Assembly (NCBI RefSeq): GCF_028640845.1
Contig: NC_080546.1
Span: 74,961,551 to 75,025,550, forward strand
Length of the DNA stretch: 64,000 nucleotides
Source: Ahaetulla prasina
Taxonomy: Eukaryota; Chordata; Lepidosauria; Squamata; Colubridae
Direction: 5' to 3'
This document shows positions 33,168 through 44,991 of the stretch, in pieces. The notes below the pieces were generated by a model. That model ran no database searches. It saw only the letters and a program-made list of their open reading frames with translations, and had not been told where the DNA came from. A program made the translations under genes and the position numbers. Numbering within the stretch: the first letter of the stretch is position 1; each line of letters starts with the position of its first letter.

Positions 33168-34457
33168 TAGGAATTTTCAAGTTATAGAATCTTTCCATTC
33201 TGAGAGCATTAAGTTGCAATAATAATGATAACTTGGAACTGCATTTTAATAGAATTTGATATTCATTGTGTATAATATATGAAATGATATTTATGAATTG
33301 ATTGGTGGGGTGGTAGAAGATTCAGAGCAAAATGGATCATCCTTCTTCTCCCTATTTTAATTTGCTTTTTTGGACTTTTTTTTCAAAACTGGTGATTTCT
33401 TTCCAATGATTTTAACTAGTTTACTGGTTTTAATGAATATTATTATATGATTTATTATGGATGTATCATAACTGACTCATACCCAGGCTGAAATCATAGC
33501 ACAGTCTCAGTGTTTTAGAATGAGTCCAAATGTCATATCGTGAGCATATTAATGGAATGATCAGTATTGTATAAAGAAGGGACAGAGTTTAGGAAGATCA
33601 TGTTATATTGTGGTCCGCATGATTATAATTCAAAAAATGTGAAGCTCTTTGTGTCTAAAGAAGATGGGAAAACTTGCCCAATTTGCATTGTGGTGCATTT
33701 AACTAATTTCACTTTTCAGCAACATGCTATTTGACATTAACCATTAGGAGTTGCATTGTCCACGCTTTGTGATTTATTTGCCTAATTAAAAAGAGAAAGT
33801 TGTATCTGTTGTATATATATATATATATATTGGGAGAAAGTATATTAAATATGTTTGTGTGAAGATAATATTTTAAGAATGCATTACATTAAGGATGACT
33901 ACTTGTAATTTATTGGTCGGCCCCATTTTACAAACATTTAAATCAATTTCAACAGTTACTGGTCTGATCTCAATGGCCTTGAATTCTGTAGACAGAAATA
34001 CTTTCCATGCAGTTTTTAATTAAATATGATCAAACATGTCATAGTTTTCATTCCAATCCTCATAGCAAATATATATTCCTCAAACTAATAATAATAGAAG
34101 GAGAAGCCAATGCCTTTAAGCCTTGACCGTATTTAAAAGGTCTCTTGAGCTTCATAGCATAGGTTTTGTTCCAGGAATGATTGCAGATATATTTTGTACA
34201 CTTCCTTCACTTTTGCCAGTCAAAATCCTAAAATATTATTTAGTTGGCTGAACATTGCCATTTTGCAGCATGACAGTTCACAGAGATGTTGCCAAGTCTT
34301 CGTCAGTCAGCAATTTCAACCAAAGTTCACTTTCCCATACATTTAATCCACTAGGTTTTTCTTAATTGTTTTAGGATTCTGTCTGTAGGATATTTCAGAT
34401 TGATTCAGCCTGAGACTCAGAGGCCCATTTTATAAAAATGCGTTGACTCTTGGACTA
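33168..34457. other. Long AT-rich low-copy stretch
   Basis: Only an (AT)n run at 33813-33830 stands out. No coding frame. Confidence 0.5.
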
Positions 34458-34703
34458 ACGGTAAAGGTTCCTGTCACACATATGTGCTAGTCGTTCCTGA
34501 CTCTAGGGGGCGGTGCTCATCTCCGTTTCAAAGCCAAAGAGCCAGCGCTGTCCAAAAATGTCTCCGTGGTCATGTGGCCAGCATGACTCAATGCCAAAGG
34601 CATACGGAATGCTGTTACCTTCCCATTAAAGGTGGTCCCTATTTTTCTACTTGCATTTTTTATGTGCTTTTGAACTGCTAGGTTGGCAGAAGCTGAGACT
34701 CTT
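34458..34703 (-). mobile_element. Sauria-type SINE lacking tRNA head
   Basis: Minus-strand body and 3' end, as at 8418-8634. Confidence 0.85.
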
Positions 34704-35046
34704 GGACTACAGATATCCAAAAACAGAGGAGTACCCTTTGTATGTTTTATTGCACAGGATGCTGAATTGTGGCACTATTACACATGGTTGCTATCGTTGA
34801 TGGATATTCTCCATTTCAGACCTTGGTTGGCTTGAAACAATAAAGGATTATGTTATAATGCACTTCCTTTCTGCTGTGACCGACCCCATATTTTCTGAAT
34901 AACCTATGTAAGATAACTGATGCTACTTCCATTAAATGATAGATGATGTCTTATCATAAAAATGTTTTTAACAAACAACAGCAAGAACAAAAACCTTCAC
35001 GGTTTATAATTATATGGGATTGATGCAGCAAATAGCATGGGTATAC
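34704..35046. other. Low-copy DNA
   Basis: Nothing recognised. Confidence 0.45.
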
Positions 35047-35384
35047 AGGTAATCCTTGATTTATAACAGTTTAGTGACCAATCAAAGTTACAACAGCACT
35101 GAAGAAAGTGACTTATGATCATTTTTCATACTTAAGATCATTGCAACATCCCCAGGGTCATGCGATCAAAATTTAGACACTTGGCAACTGACTCATATTT
35201 ATGATGGTTGCAGTGTCCAAGATCAGGTGATCACCTTCTTACAAGCAAAGTCAATGGGGAACCCAGATTCACTTAACAACCATGTTACTTCACAACTGCA
35301 GCAATTCACTATTACCACTACTGTGGTAAGAAAAGTCGTAAAATAGGGCAAAACTTACTTAACTGGTAAGTACTTACCAACTGT

Positions 35385-36237
35385 ACGCTGATGATACTCA
35401 GCTGTACGTTTCCACCCCGGGCCACCCCAACGAAGCTGTCGAAGTGCTGTCCCGTTGCCTGGAAGCCGTACGGGTCTGGATGGGGAGAAACAGACTCAGA
35501 CTCAATCCATCCAAGACGGAGTGGCTGTGGATGCCGGCACCCCGGTACAGTCAGCTGCAACCGCGGCTGACTGTTGGGGGCGAGTCATTGGCCCCAACAG
35601 AAAGGGTACGCAACTTGGGCGTTCTCCTGGATGGACGGCTGTCGTCTGAAGACCATTTGACGGCCGTCTCCAGGAGAGCTTTTTACCAGGTTCGCCTGGT
35701 CCGCCAGTTGCGCCCCTTTCTTGACCGGGATGCCTTATGCACGGTCACTCATGCTCTCATCACTTCTCGTCTGGATTATTGTAATGCTCTCTACATGGGG
35801 CTACCCCTGAAATGCACTCGGAGACTCCAGTTAGTCCAGAATGCAGCTGCGCGGGTGATTGAGGGAGCATCACATTGCTCCCGGGTAACACCACTCCTGC
35901 GCAGTCTGCACTGGCTACCTGTGGTCTTTCGGGTGCGCTTCAAGGTTTTGGTTACACCTTTAAAGCGCTCCATGGCTTAGGGCCCGGGTACTTACGGGAC
36001 CGCCTGCTGTTACCTCATGCCTCCCACTGACCCGTGCGCTCTCACAGAGAGGGTCTTCTCAGGGTGCCGTCCGCCAAGCAATGTCGGCTGGCGGCCCCCA
36101 GGGGAAGGGCCTTCTCTGTGGGAGCACCTACTCTCTGGAACAAACTTCCCCCCGGTTTACGGCAATTACTTGACCTTCGGACCTTTCGCCGGGAATTGAA
36201 AACCTATCTATTTATCCAAGCGGGACTGGCCTGAATT
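35385..36237 (+). pseudogene. L2 reverse transcriptase C-terminus
   Basis: Coding sequence begins exactly at YADDTQLY (35385 on) and runs through MGRNRLRLNPSKTEWLW, VRNLGVLLDGRLSSEDHL, SRLDYCNALYMGLPLKCT, LQLVQNAAARVIEGASH to a frame break near 35965. It resumes at 36034-36234 (CRLAAPRGRAFSVGAPTLW, FRRELKTYLF, then a stop). The upstream palm, fingers and endonuclease are absent through 5' truncation, so it is inert. This copy is less decayed than the one at 3258. Confidence 0.9.
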
Positions 36238-36424
36238 TTAAATTTTTTAAATTTTTAAATTTTAACAATTTTAGTGAGTATTTTATATGATCAATTCGAC
36301 GGTTTTTAATTTCGGCCTTTATTGAATAAGTTTTTTAATTGTGTTTTTAAGTTTGTATATTTAACTGTTTTAATGTAGGCTGTACACCGCCCTGAGTCCT
36401 TCGGGAGAAGGGCGGTATAAAAGT

Positions 36425-36500
<76 letters not shown>

Positions 36501-36505
36501 ACAAA
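35385..36505 (+). mobile_element. L2-clade LINE, truncated at the YADD motif
   Basis: Plus-strand 3' part of the same L2 clade as 3028-4790. It ends in 'gccctgagtccttcgggaga' and a long (AAAT)n tail (36427-36503). Confidence 0.9.
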
Positions 36506-36572
36506 CAAATGTTTCACTTAGCAGTAGAAATTTTGAGCTCAATTATAGTCGTCAAGTCAAGGACTACCTGTA

Positions 36573-37005
36573 TTAAGTTATTGTGCAAAATAGAATGGAG
36601 GCAATAAAAGTTACACTAGAAACAAAATGGTTACACAAAACAAAAACAAAGCATCAGCAGCCTTATAAATTGAATTAATAAATACATAAACAAATAGAGT
36701 AAGGACAATTTCAGTGTGCAGATACTAGCTTTCTAAGTCATCATAACTTAGGTTTGGCTGATTATGGACAAATGCTTGTTCTCCCACATACAAGTTAAAT
36801 CAATAAATAAGAGAAAGAAGAAGAAAACATTTTTAAAAGCAGTTCTTGTAGAAATTATTTTTGGTTTTTTAGTTCTCCATTGTTAAAACTAGATAAATAC
36901 TCAGAATTTTTTATCTCTATATATAAATCATAACCAATAAAATTAAATCTAATAACATATACGTTGCATTCAATATTTTAGCCATAGCAGTTTGTTTATT
37001 ATGTA
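36573..37005. other. AT-rich low-copy DNA
   Basis: Nothing recognised. Confidence 0.5.
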
Positions 37006-37007
37006 AG

Positions 37008-37092
37008 CCACGGGTGGGGAACGATGGCCCCTTTAGGACTTGTGTACTTCAACTGCCAGAATTGTTAAAGTCCACAAGTCATAAAAAGTCTA
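37008..37092. mobile_element. Degenerate hairpin MITE
   Basis: 'aggacttgtgtacttcaact' and 'aaagtccacaagtcataa' are the arms of the 17120-type hairpin with the centre mostly lost. Confidence 0.6.
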
Positions 37093-37764
37093 TTATTCTC
37101 CATTCCTGATTTAAACCAATGATAGTTGATGAAACTTGATATTGATTTACACATCAGATCAATAGATTTTAAGCTGACAACTTCTATTGAATTCAGTGTG
37201 ATCTCTCAATTAATGACTATTGGATCCATGCCATAAATTACGCATAAAGCCGCATACGTTTTCTTCTTTTTCTCAGTGGTTTAAGAAAAACCACATAAAA
37301 TTATTTTATAATGTTAATTAGCGTTGTTACAAAATACCATATTTGTCATTTGGGGCTGGCATGTATGCACATATATATGTGCCATGTATTTGTTGAATGG
37401 TTCTAATATGAAAGATGGCACATATGAGAATATTAGCTGTTATACATAACTCATTAAAAAATTGTGAGCTTGGCTTTGCCAGGGGAAGAGAATTAATAAT
37501 TAAATAGAGTTTCCATTGCTTTTGCCTAATTCCTGCTCATTTTTAATATATTTTCATATTTTTTTCTGTATAAAATATTTCACAGTGTAGGACAGGTCTT
37601 TAAAATGCCCCTAACCCTTATTCTCTTATTCTCTGGGTGAAATGAGAAAGTAATGGTAAATTCTGTATTATTTCCAAATAAATAAAGAGTACTCCAAAAT
37701 TGCAAAATTCATTTTTTCCCCCATTAAGGGGTCTTTATGCTGTTTGGAGAATATCAAAGAGACT
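37093..37764. other. AT-rich low-copy DNA
   Basis: Nothing recognised. Confidence 0.5.
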
Positions 37765-37905
37765 CAAGGTGACTCAGCCTTCCATCCTTCTGAGGTTGGT
37801 AACATAAGGACCCAGATTGTTGAGGCCAATATGCAAATAATGCTAACATTGTAAACTGCCCATAGAATGCTATAAAGCATTATGGGACAATATATAAGTT
37901 TAAAT
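37765..37905 (+). mobile_element. tRNA SINE body fragment
   Basis: 'gactcagccttccatcctt' and 'aggacccagattgttg' match the body of the SINE at 8635-8898. Head and L2-like tail are diverged. Confidence 0.65.
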
Positions 37906-38154
37906 GCTACTACTATTATTTTTCTAGATGTTACCCACTCAGATAATAAAACATCAGAGCTAGTAGTTTGTTTCCTTTCAATAGCTTGCCCTGCCAATTT
38001 TGGTGGGGATGTGATTTTCTTCTTGCTAGTTCATTGACTAGAGTATTGTTTACAACTTTATTATTTTTCTGGTGTTAATCCTTGCTTATCTGAGTGTTGG
38101 CTGCTGGAAGGGATATACTGTTTTTTTTTGTTTCCTTCTTGTAGTTTATTTTTG

Positions 38155-38616
38155 TTGTTGTTGTTAGTTGCGAAGTCATATCCGACCCATCGCAACTCCA
38201 TGGACAACGTTCCTTCAGGCCTTCCTGTCCTCTACCATCCTCTTTAGTCCATTTAAACTCATGCCTACTGCTTCAGTGACTCCATCCAGCCACCTCGTTC
38301 TCTGTTGTCCCCTTCTTCTTTTGCCCTCAATCGTTCCCAGCATTCGGCTCTTCTCCAGTGAGTCCTTCCTTCTCATTAGGTGGCCAAAGTATTTCAGTTT
38401 CATCTTCAGGATTTGACCTTCTAAAGAGCAGTCAGGGTTGATCTAGGACTGACCAGTTTGATTGCCTTGCAGTCCAAGGGACTCACTTCTCCAGCACCAG
38501 AGTTCAAAGGCCTCAATTCTTTGGCACTCAGCCTTTCTTATGGTACAGCCTTCACAGCCATACATTGCAACTGGGAAAACCATAAGCCTTGACTATACAC
38601 ACTTTTGTTGGCAGGG
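38155..38616 (-). mobile_element. BovB LINE 3' end
   Basis: Same order as 9938-10388. The minus strand encodes MKLKYFGHLMRRKDSLEKS, then QRTRWLDGVTEAVGMSLNG in one frame (38403-38215), with further pieces to 38616. It adjoins Penelope-like sequence on the right. Confidence 0.9.
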
Positions 38617-39135
38617 AGATGTGTGCCTATTAATAGCTGATTTGTCTGAATACCAAGCTTCCAGGAATTCCCTAGTGTTTGTGGATTTTGCTTGGTCTAG
38701 GATGGTCACAGTTTCCCAGTAAAATATGGTTGAGTCTGTCCACATATAAGATTAAGTAGTATTCTGGTTACTAGTTGGTGTTCATAGACATCTTTGTCTA
38801 ATCTTCTGCCTGTCTGTGCTATATAGTGGCTTTTATGGTTATTACATTGTATGTTGCAGATTACTTCTGTTTTTTCTTCTTCTTGAGCTACTGTATCTTT
38901 TGGTTCATTTAAGATGTTTTGGAGAACTTTAATTGGTTTGTGCGCTATGGTAATTCCATGTGGTTGTAATAGACTATTGGTTGTTTCTGAGATGTTTTAG
39001 ATGTATGACCGTGTTATCCTTTTCACAGCTTGTATTTGGTTGTGCTGAAGTGAGTTGATTGGTCAGGCACTTTTTGATAGTTGCTGGAACATGTTGTCTG
39101 TTTCCTTATCCTGTTGTACTGTATTGCGGAATGCA
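38617..39135 (-). pseudogene. Penelope-like element, GIY-YIG region, decayed
   Basis: Minus-strand translation gives VLQNILNEPKDTVAQEEE, then ICNIQCNNHKSHYIAQTGR, RRLDKDVYEHQL, and later TVTILDQAKS, REFLEAWYSDKSAINRH in a second frame. The pattern Cys-x2-x-x..HYIxQTGR followed by EFLEAWYS..NRH is the linker plus GIY-YIG endonuclease arrangement of Penelope-like retroelements. Stops and frameshifts make it non-functional. No reverse transcriptase part is seen. Confidence 0.75.
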
Positions 39136-39969
39136 TATTTATTAATTATGAGCAGTTATTTGCAGATTCCAAGTAGAAAAACAATATGAAAGAACTAGAA
39201 TCTGGATACTTTTCTACCTAATTCAGTGATATTATTTTAAAAAGTATTTAAATATTTATTGGTTTCAGACCTTGCAGTTAACCAGGCAAAGACAATTTCA
39301 TGGATGAATAAATGCACTAACTCTTCTTACTGCTCAAGTTGAGTTTGTTATTGTCTATGACCATGGAGTCATCTAAACAGTTGTCTGAACATTTGTAAAT
39401 GAAAAGAATTCATTCCTATGGAGTAGGGGAAGCTTGGAACAAAATATGTAAATGCTTCCAGATAGCAATTTTAACTGTAAGAATCCTAATTAAGAAACTG
39501 AAGCTATAGGAAACGATTGAAGTCAAGTCAAAATCTGACCAACCAAGTAAATTTCTGGCCAAACTGCCCCCAGTTGGTCTGTTTAGCCCACAGATCATTG
39601 CAAATAACTTGTTGGAAACTTTCACTAACATTGGAGCTCAGAGAACACCAGTACTTATGCCATAATAATCCTCATGAGACAATTGCTAGAAAGAAACCTT
39701 TGTCCAAACTTGCTACAAAAAAATAAATAAATCATTGTCTAATGCATATAAAAGTAAACCTGAAATGCTTTGTAAAGTCTGAAATGCTTTGTTATAAAAT
39801 TCTTTGGACTGATGAAACAAAAGTGGAATTATTCAATCACAACCATATAAATTACATTCGAAGAAAAAGAGGCAGAGATTTCCTTTAATCATTCACCTTT
39901 TGCTGGAGAGAAACTGGATAAGCCAGCAGAAGGAATCAGATGGGGAATTATTCTGAAATCCCTAGGTGG
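39136..39969. other. AT-rich low-copy DNA
   Basis: No gene recognised. Confidence 0.5.
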
Positions 39970-39977
39970 GTACAAGA

Positions 39978-40251
39978 CAGTGGTGGGTTTCAAATTTTTT
40001 ACTACCGGTTCTGTGGGTGTGGCTTGGTGGATGTGGCAGGAGAAGGATATTGTAAAATCTCCATTCCCTCCCCAATTCAGGGGAAGGTTACTGCAAAATC
40101 CCCATTTCCTCCAGATCAGCTGGAACTTGGGAGAAAGAGAATAGATGGGGGTGGGGCCAGTCAGAATTTTTACTACCGGTTCTCCGAACTACTCAAAATT
40201 TCTGCTACCAGTTCTCCAGAACTTGTCAGAACCTGCTGAAACCGACCTCTG
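39978..40251 (+). mobile_element. hAT-like MITE with perfect target duplication
   Basis: CAGTGGTGGGTTTCAAAT ... GAAACCGACCTCTG, flanked by perfect 8-bp duplications GTACAAGA (39970-39977 and 40252-40259). Confidence 0.9.
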
Positions 40252-40456
40252 GTACAAGAGGGTAAAGTCTGACCTCTTGAATGCCATTGAACCTTATCTA
40301 CTCTTACCCAGGTGGCAACTGTTGGTCTGAGAAGATTCCTGTGTATAGGCTTAAGAAATAAAGCAGCTAATTGAACTCCTCATATGTGGATCTGGTTGTT
40401 CATGCCTGATACATTTTTATCTTCTAAGTCACAACATTTCTGTAATTTGAATAGAT

Positions 40457-40820
40457 CAGTGATAGCTAACCTTTTCCAGAATGAGTGCTTGCATGTGCGA
40501 ATGTGTGCGTGCGTGCCCAAACCCCCAAAATACATGTCCGCATCCACCCCTGCTCATGCGCATGTGGCCTCCTGCATGCGTGCCTCCACATGCGTGCCCC
40601 CCATGCATACCCCACACATATTTGTGCAACCCCACCTGCATACACCCCGCATATGCGCGCATGCCCCCTGCCCTCCACACATGCATGGGCAGAGACCCGA
40701 AAACCAGCTGGCCAGAGGGAGACATACACTCATGCGTGGCGGAGCTGAATTGGGGTGATGCCCGCAGAGAGGGTGCTGCATGCTACCTCTGGCACACATG
40801 CCATAAATTCACCATCGTGG
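40457..40820. mobile_element. hAT-like element next to GATA array
   Basis: Begins CAGTGATAGCTAACC and ends AATTCACCATCGTGG. Perfect 8-bp duplications GAATAGAT lie at 40449-40456 and 40821-40828. The GC-rich interior ('catgcgcatg', 'cacgcatg') gives several spurious frames on both strands. Confidence 0.85.
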
Positions 40821-40822
40821 GA

Positions 40823-40881
<59 letters not shown>
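40821..40881. repeat. (GATA)n microsatellite
   Basis: About 14 GATA units beginning inside the right-hand hAT target duplication GAATAGAT. Confidence 0.95.
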
Positions 40882-40904
40882 TTTACAGATATACCAATAT
40901 AATA

Positions 40905-41008
40905 TGTAATTATTAATAATAATATTAATAATATTAATAATATTAATAATATTAATAATATTAATATATTAATAATAATATAATATAATATATTATATAT
41001 ATATAATA
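40905..41008. repeat. (TAATAT)n-type AT-rich repeat
   Basis: Imperfect ATTAATAAT units followed by TAATATAT. Confidence 0.85.
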
Positions 41009-41490
41009 TATTAAGAGGCATGCATAAGAGCACAAAAGTGCCTACTGTTCCTGTCCTATTGTTCTCTTTATTATATATATATATAGGTCTTTGGTTGTTC
41101 GGGTTTTCTCCCGTGTAAGATTGGAAGTGTCTTGGCGACCTTTCGACGAAGTCTCATTCGTCATCTTCAGGCTTCAGCTTCGTGCTTCTGGGAGCAATGT
41201 GTGATCGCAGCTGTTTCTTCCTTTTAAGTTAAAAGGAAGAAACAGCTGCGATCACACATTGCTCCCAGAAGCACGAAGCTGAAGCCTGAAGATGACGAAT
41301 GAGACTTCGTCGAAACGTCGCCAAGACACTTCCAATCTTACACGGGAGAAAACCCGAACAACCAAAGACCTATATACAAACACCCGTGAAAACCTCAGAA
41401 AACATATATATATATATTTCATGATATGTTTTCTTTTTTTACTATGACAATGTTTATGTATACTGTTGTGACAAAATTAAATAAAAAAAA
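41009..41490 (+). mobile_element. LINE family X 3' tail split by a palindrome
   Basis: 'gaggcatgcataagagcac' and 'cctgtcctattgttctct' (41013-41072) and 'tatactgttgtgacaaaat' with an AAAT tail (41458-41490) are the two parts of the family X 3'UTR seen unbroken at 46850-46990. Confidence 0.7.
41080..41376. repeat. 297-bp near-perfect palindrome of Penelope-like termini
   Basis: Each 148-bp arm reads from 'taggtctttggttgttcgg' inward to 'gaagaaacagctgcgatca' (arm 2, reverse). The centre is 41228 in 'cttttaagttaaaag'. Position-by-position pairing shows one mismatch besides the centre (a c at 41141 in 'cgacctttcgacg'). The arm equals the 3' end of the Penelope-like element at 29551-29690. Confidence 0.95.
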
Positions 41491-42330
41491 TATATGCATA
41501 AGTAATTTGAAGAAAAATCAAGAAATACTGTTACATATTTTAATAGATCATTTTAAGAGAAACATTCAAAGGTATTTTTACTATAACATAATACTAGTTT
41601 GAAGTAGAATTATTCATCCAATATATAATATTGGCTATATATATTAACGTATAATAAACTATCATCCTTGTCAAAATCATCCTCTCCCTGGAAATTTTAA
41701 AAGATTAAAAATGTATTTATTAAATTTTAATTTTATATTAAAAACTGAAAAATGCATCTTAAAAAATTAAAAATGGACTTTTCAACCCAATTTCTCACAC
41801 ACCCCCAAGTTATATTACTTAAAGATTATTAAGACATTTTAGTTCTGTTGCAGTGAATTTTATGTAATTGTTATGAAATTTATAACGGTTATAATGATTA
41901 CAATAAATTTAATGTTTTAGAATGACTTACGAATTTTGAATTACTACTATGAAACATTATGGGCCAGATTGACCAGGAACAAACAAAATATAAATATATT
42001 TAATAGACAAAAATAACACTGATGTTCTTAACATTACTGATATAGAATATATAATTTATTTTGAGTTTGTTATCTTTCTGTATTCTCCATTATGTATCTA
42101 GTCTTCCTCAATTTTATTAAGGGACTTATTATTGGTGCTCGCTGACCAATTTTTCTTGATTAGTCTTAATTATTTTTTCATTTTTGGTTTGTTTTCTATT
42201 TTCAGTAATATTATTGTGTACTTTAGCTCTCAACAATAATGAATAAGAAACTAATATATGCAAAAGAGGAAGAATGGAGGGTGGGAGAGATGATTAATCA
42301 GGATTACAGCTCTTTAGCAAAGAAATTGTA
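41491..42330. other. AT-rich low-copy DNA
   Basis: No gene recognised. Confidence 0.5.
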
Positions 42331-43012
42331 ATGCTCTCTACATGGGGCTCCCCTTGAGGTGCACTCGGAGGCTTCAGTTAGTCCAGAATGCAGCTGCGCG
42401 GGTGATAGAGGGAGCTATGTGTAGCTCCCATATAACACCGCTCCTGCGCAGACTGCACTGGCTACCTGTGGCCTTTCGAGTGCACTTTAAGGTTTTGGTT
42501 ACTATCTTTAAAGCGCTCCATGGCTTAGGGCCTGGGTACTTATGGGACTGCCTGCTGTTACCACATGCCTCCCACCGACCCGTACGCTCTCACAGAGAGG
42601 GACTTCTCAGGGTGCAGTCTGCCAAGCAATGTCGGCTGGCGGCCCCCAGGGGAAGGTCCTTCTCTGTGGGGGCTCCCACACTCTGGAACGAGCTTCCCCC
42701 GGGTTTACGCCAAATACCTGACCTTCGGACATTCCGTCGCGAACTGAAGACACATCTTTTCATTCGCGTGGGGCTGGCTTGAATTGAATTTTATTAATTT
42801 TAAATTTTTATTAATTAATTTTAAATGGGGTTTTTAGTTTATTGTATATTTTTACTTCTCAGGCTAATTTTAAAATAAGTTTTTTAATTACATTTTAAAT
42901 TGTACATTGTATTATCTGTTTTATTTTTGCCTTTACACCGCCCTGAGTCCTTCGGGAGAAGGGCGGTATAAAAATCAAATAAATAAATAAAATAATAAAT
43001 AAATAAATAAAT
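42331..43012 (+). mobile_element. L2-clade LINE 3' end
   Basis: The plus-strand frame at 42342-42782 encodes MGLPLRCTRRLQLVQNAAAR, then LRRLHWLPVAFRVHFKVL, LLRVQSAKQCRLAAPRGRS, FRRELKTHLFIRVGLA and a stop. This is the L2 C-terminus, uninterrupted for 146 codons. The 3'UTR ends 'gggagaagggcggtataa' plus an AAAT tail. The copy starts downstream of the catalytic motif, so it is inert. Confidence 0.9.
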
Positions 43013-43245
43013 TGTAGTATCAAACTCCATTTTCCAAAAGCTTTGGTCAACTGTTGCTTGATCATTTCCCATGTGCTTAATAGATCTGTTCTTCCATTAC
43101 ATCAAAAATTAATATTTGCTAACAGTAATTTTTGCAGCAACTGGGGCGCCTGTGATGCTCAGTTCTGCTTCTTCCTTCTAAAGTTCAGAATCTGTTGACT
43201 CCCCACAATTTGGGCTTTCCACAATTATACCAACTCTGTTTTAGC

Positions 43246-43426
43246 CAGGGGTGGGATTCAGCTGGTTTGGACTGGTTCAGGCGAACTGGTTGTTATGATT
43301 TTGCACAGTTCGGAGAACCAGTAAAATCAACCACTGGCTGCCCCACCCACCCCGCCCCGCCCTCACATGCGCATGCACTCATATTTTTGGAAAACCGGTT
43401 GTTAAATGGGTTGAATCTCACCACTG
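43246..43426. mobile_element. hAT-like MITE
   Basis: CAGGGGTGGGATTCAGC ... TTGAATCTCACCACTG, flanks GTTTTAGC (43238-43245) and ATTTTAGC (43427-43434), 7 of 8. Confidence 0.8.
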
Positions 43427-43434
43427 ATTTTAGC

Positions 43435-44428
43435 GGTTTGCCTGCCCAGGAGCAATCTTGCACACACACATAGTTGATCCCTAGTTGTTTATCTAGAGCA
43501 CACCTTCAAAAGTTCTCAGAGCTCCAGGCCAAGAAGGACCGAAAAAGTCCTGCTTAAGCAGGACTAACTACTCCCACCAGAGTGGAAGCAGGAACTCATG
43601 ACACTTTCTTGAAGTACATGAAAGGCCAGTTCAAGTAATCCAGGACACAGTGAGTCACAGCAGCTGGATGCATGTATGTATGTCAGCAGTATATAACCTT
43701 TTCCAATGAGTGTTAAATGATATATAGAACAAAGCTGTACAGCTCTATTTCTCTTGGCCTCTTAATGGTACTTTTAAAGCCAATCCATATAATCAGGTTG
43801 GTTTGGACCCACCAAAATGTCTTTCCTTTTAGTTCAAAATGGATGTTTTCCGTTATTGCATTGTTTCTTTCCTTTTAGGATTCACAAGTCTCATTTTCTA
43901 TAAAACATCCTGAACCGTTCTTAGGCTCTTTCTTCTACTTATAGTCATTATTCTTAATATACTCTTTATTACTTTTCATGTGGTATAATTTGAACATGTT
44001 ATCCTTTCCCATAATTTCCCTTCTCTTCTTTAAAGAGCATTTTTTGTCTTTTTGTTCTCATAAAAGGGTTAGTTCGCAAGAGACAAAGTAAAGCAGGCAT
44101 TTCAGAAATAAATTACCATGTTCACCCTTACAACATACCCCTTGTGGTGGAGACTTATATAGATTATTGTCTGCTTTAATATTTCCCCCATGAAAACACA
44201 AGATTACTCTTCTCCTTTTACAGTTGATTTTTGTGCAATCAGCTTTGATTTCCCTGGCTGGGAATAATTAGATTCATTTTTTTTTGTTGTGATTTGAGTG
44301 ATTCCATATTATATTTACGGTCAATTATGAAAAATATAACCTGCAATGGAGGAAAACAAACTTCAAGTACCCAAGATGGTGTGTAGGTTATAAAACAATT
44401 GAGAACAATTCCTTAAAATATTCTTTAA
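43435..44428. other. Low-copy DNA
   Basis: Nothing recognised. Confidence 0.5.
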
Positions 44429-44474
44429 GGGAGGAGGAGGAGGAGGAGGAGGAGGAGGAGGAGGAGGAGGAGGG
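44429..44474. repeat. (GGA)n microsatellite
   Basis: About 15 AGG units, purine-only on the plus strand. Confidence 0.95.
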
Positions 44475-44991
44475 GAGAAAAAATTTCTTCTGCATTTATA
44501 ACAATTATTCAATAAACAATTTGATACAATTCTATATGTTAGAAGGTTGAAGCTAATGTAAAATGTGCCACAAATTAAGAAATGATATGGAAAAAATGCC
44601 TACATTTGGCCACTAATTCTGTAGAGTAACTGGCTTTCCATCTTTGATAGTATTCTTTCGCAGAATAAGATGAAGTCAAATTATCTAATAATTGACTTTG
44701 ATACAGTCTAATATTTATGGATCAAAAAATGGAACTTCAGTATATTCCAGTGACTCTTGGCCTATGGAGGCATAGAATCAGAAACTTGTTTTCCATTTAT
44801 GTTCTCAAGAGAGAATTTTTCTTCCTTCTGGCTGTTTATATAAAGAATAGCCTTTTCATTATTATTATTTTGTTATTTTTATAGTGACAGGGTAGATGTC
44901 AAGAAGCACATTCAATTTAACTATTATTTAATACTGACACTCATTCCCCCTTTATGTTAGGATTTTACAGTGTCACTACCAACATATAAGT
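44475..44991. other. AT-rich low-copy DNA
   Basis: Nothing recognised. Confidence 0.5.

Larger units (their letters stand above)
35047..36572. mobile_element. Inverted-terminus MITE split by an L2 LINE
   Basis: The left end 'caggtaatccttgatttata' (35047) and right end 'aaggactacctg' (36572) are inverted copies flanked by TA. The two halves (to about 35370, from about 36505) are parted by an L2 insertion. Partial relatives at 45925, 48074 and 49530 share 'cattttacgacctt' and 'gttaagtgaat'. Confidence 0.65.

Noticed and set aside
36306..36542. Frame rich in LFIYLFIY
   Set aside because: Translation of the (AAAT)n tail of an L2 insertion.
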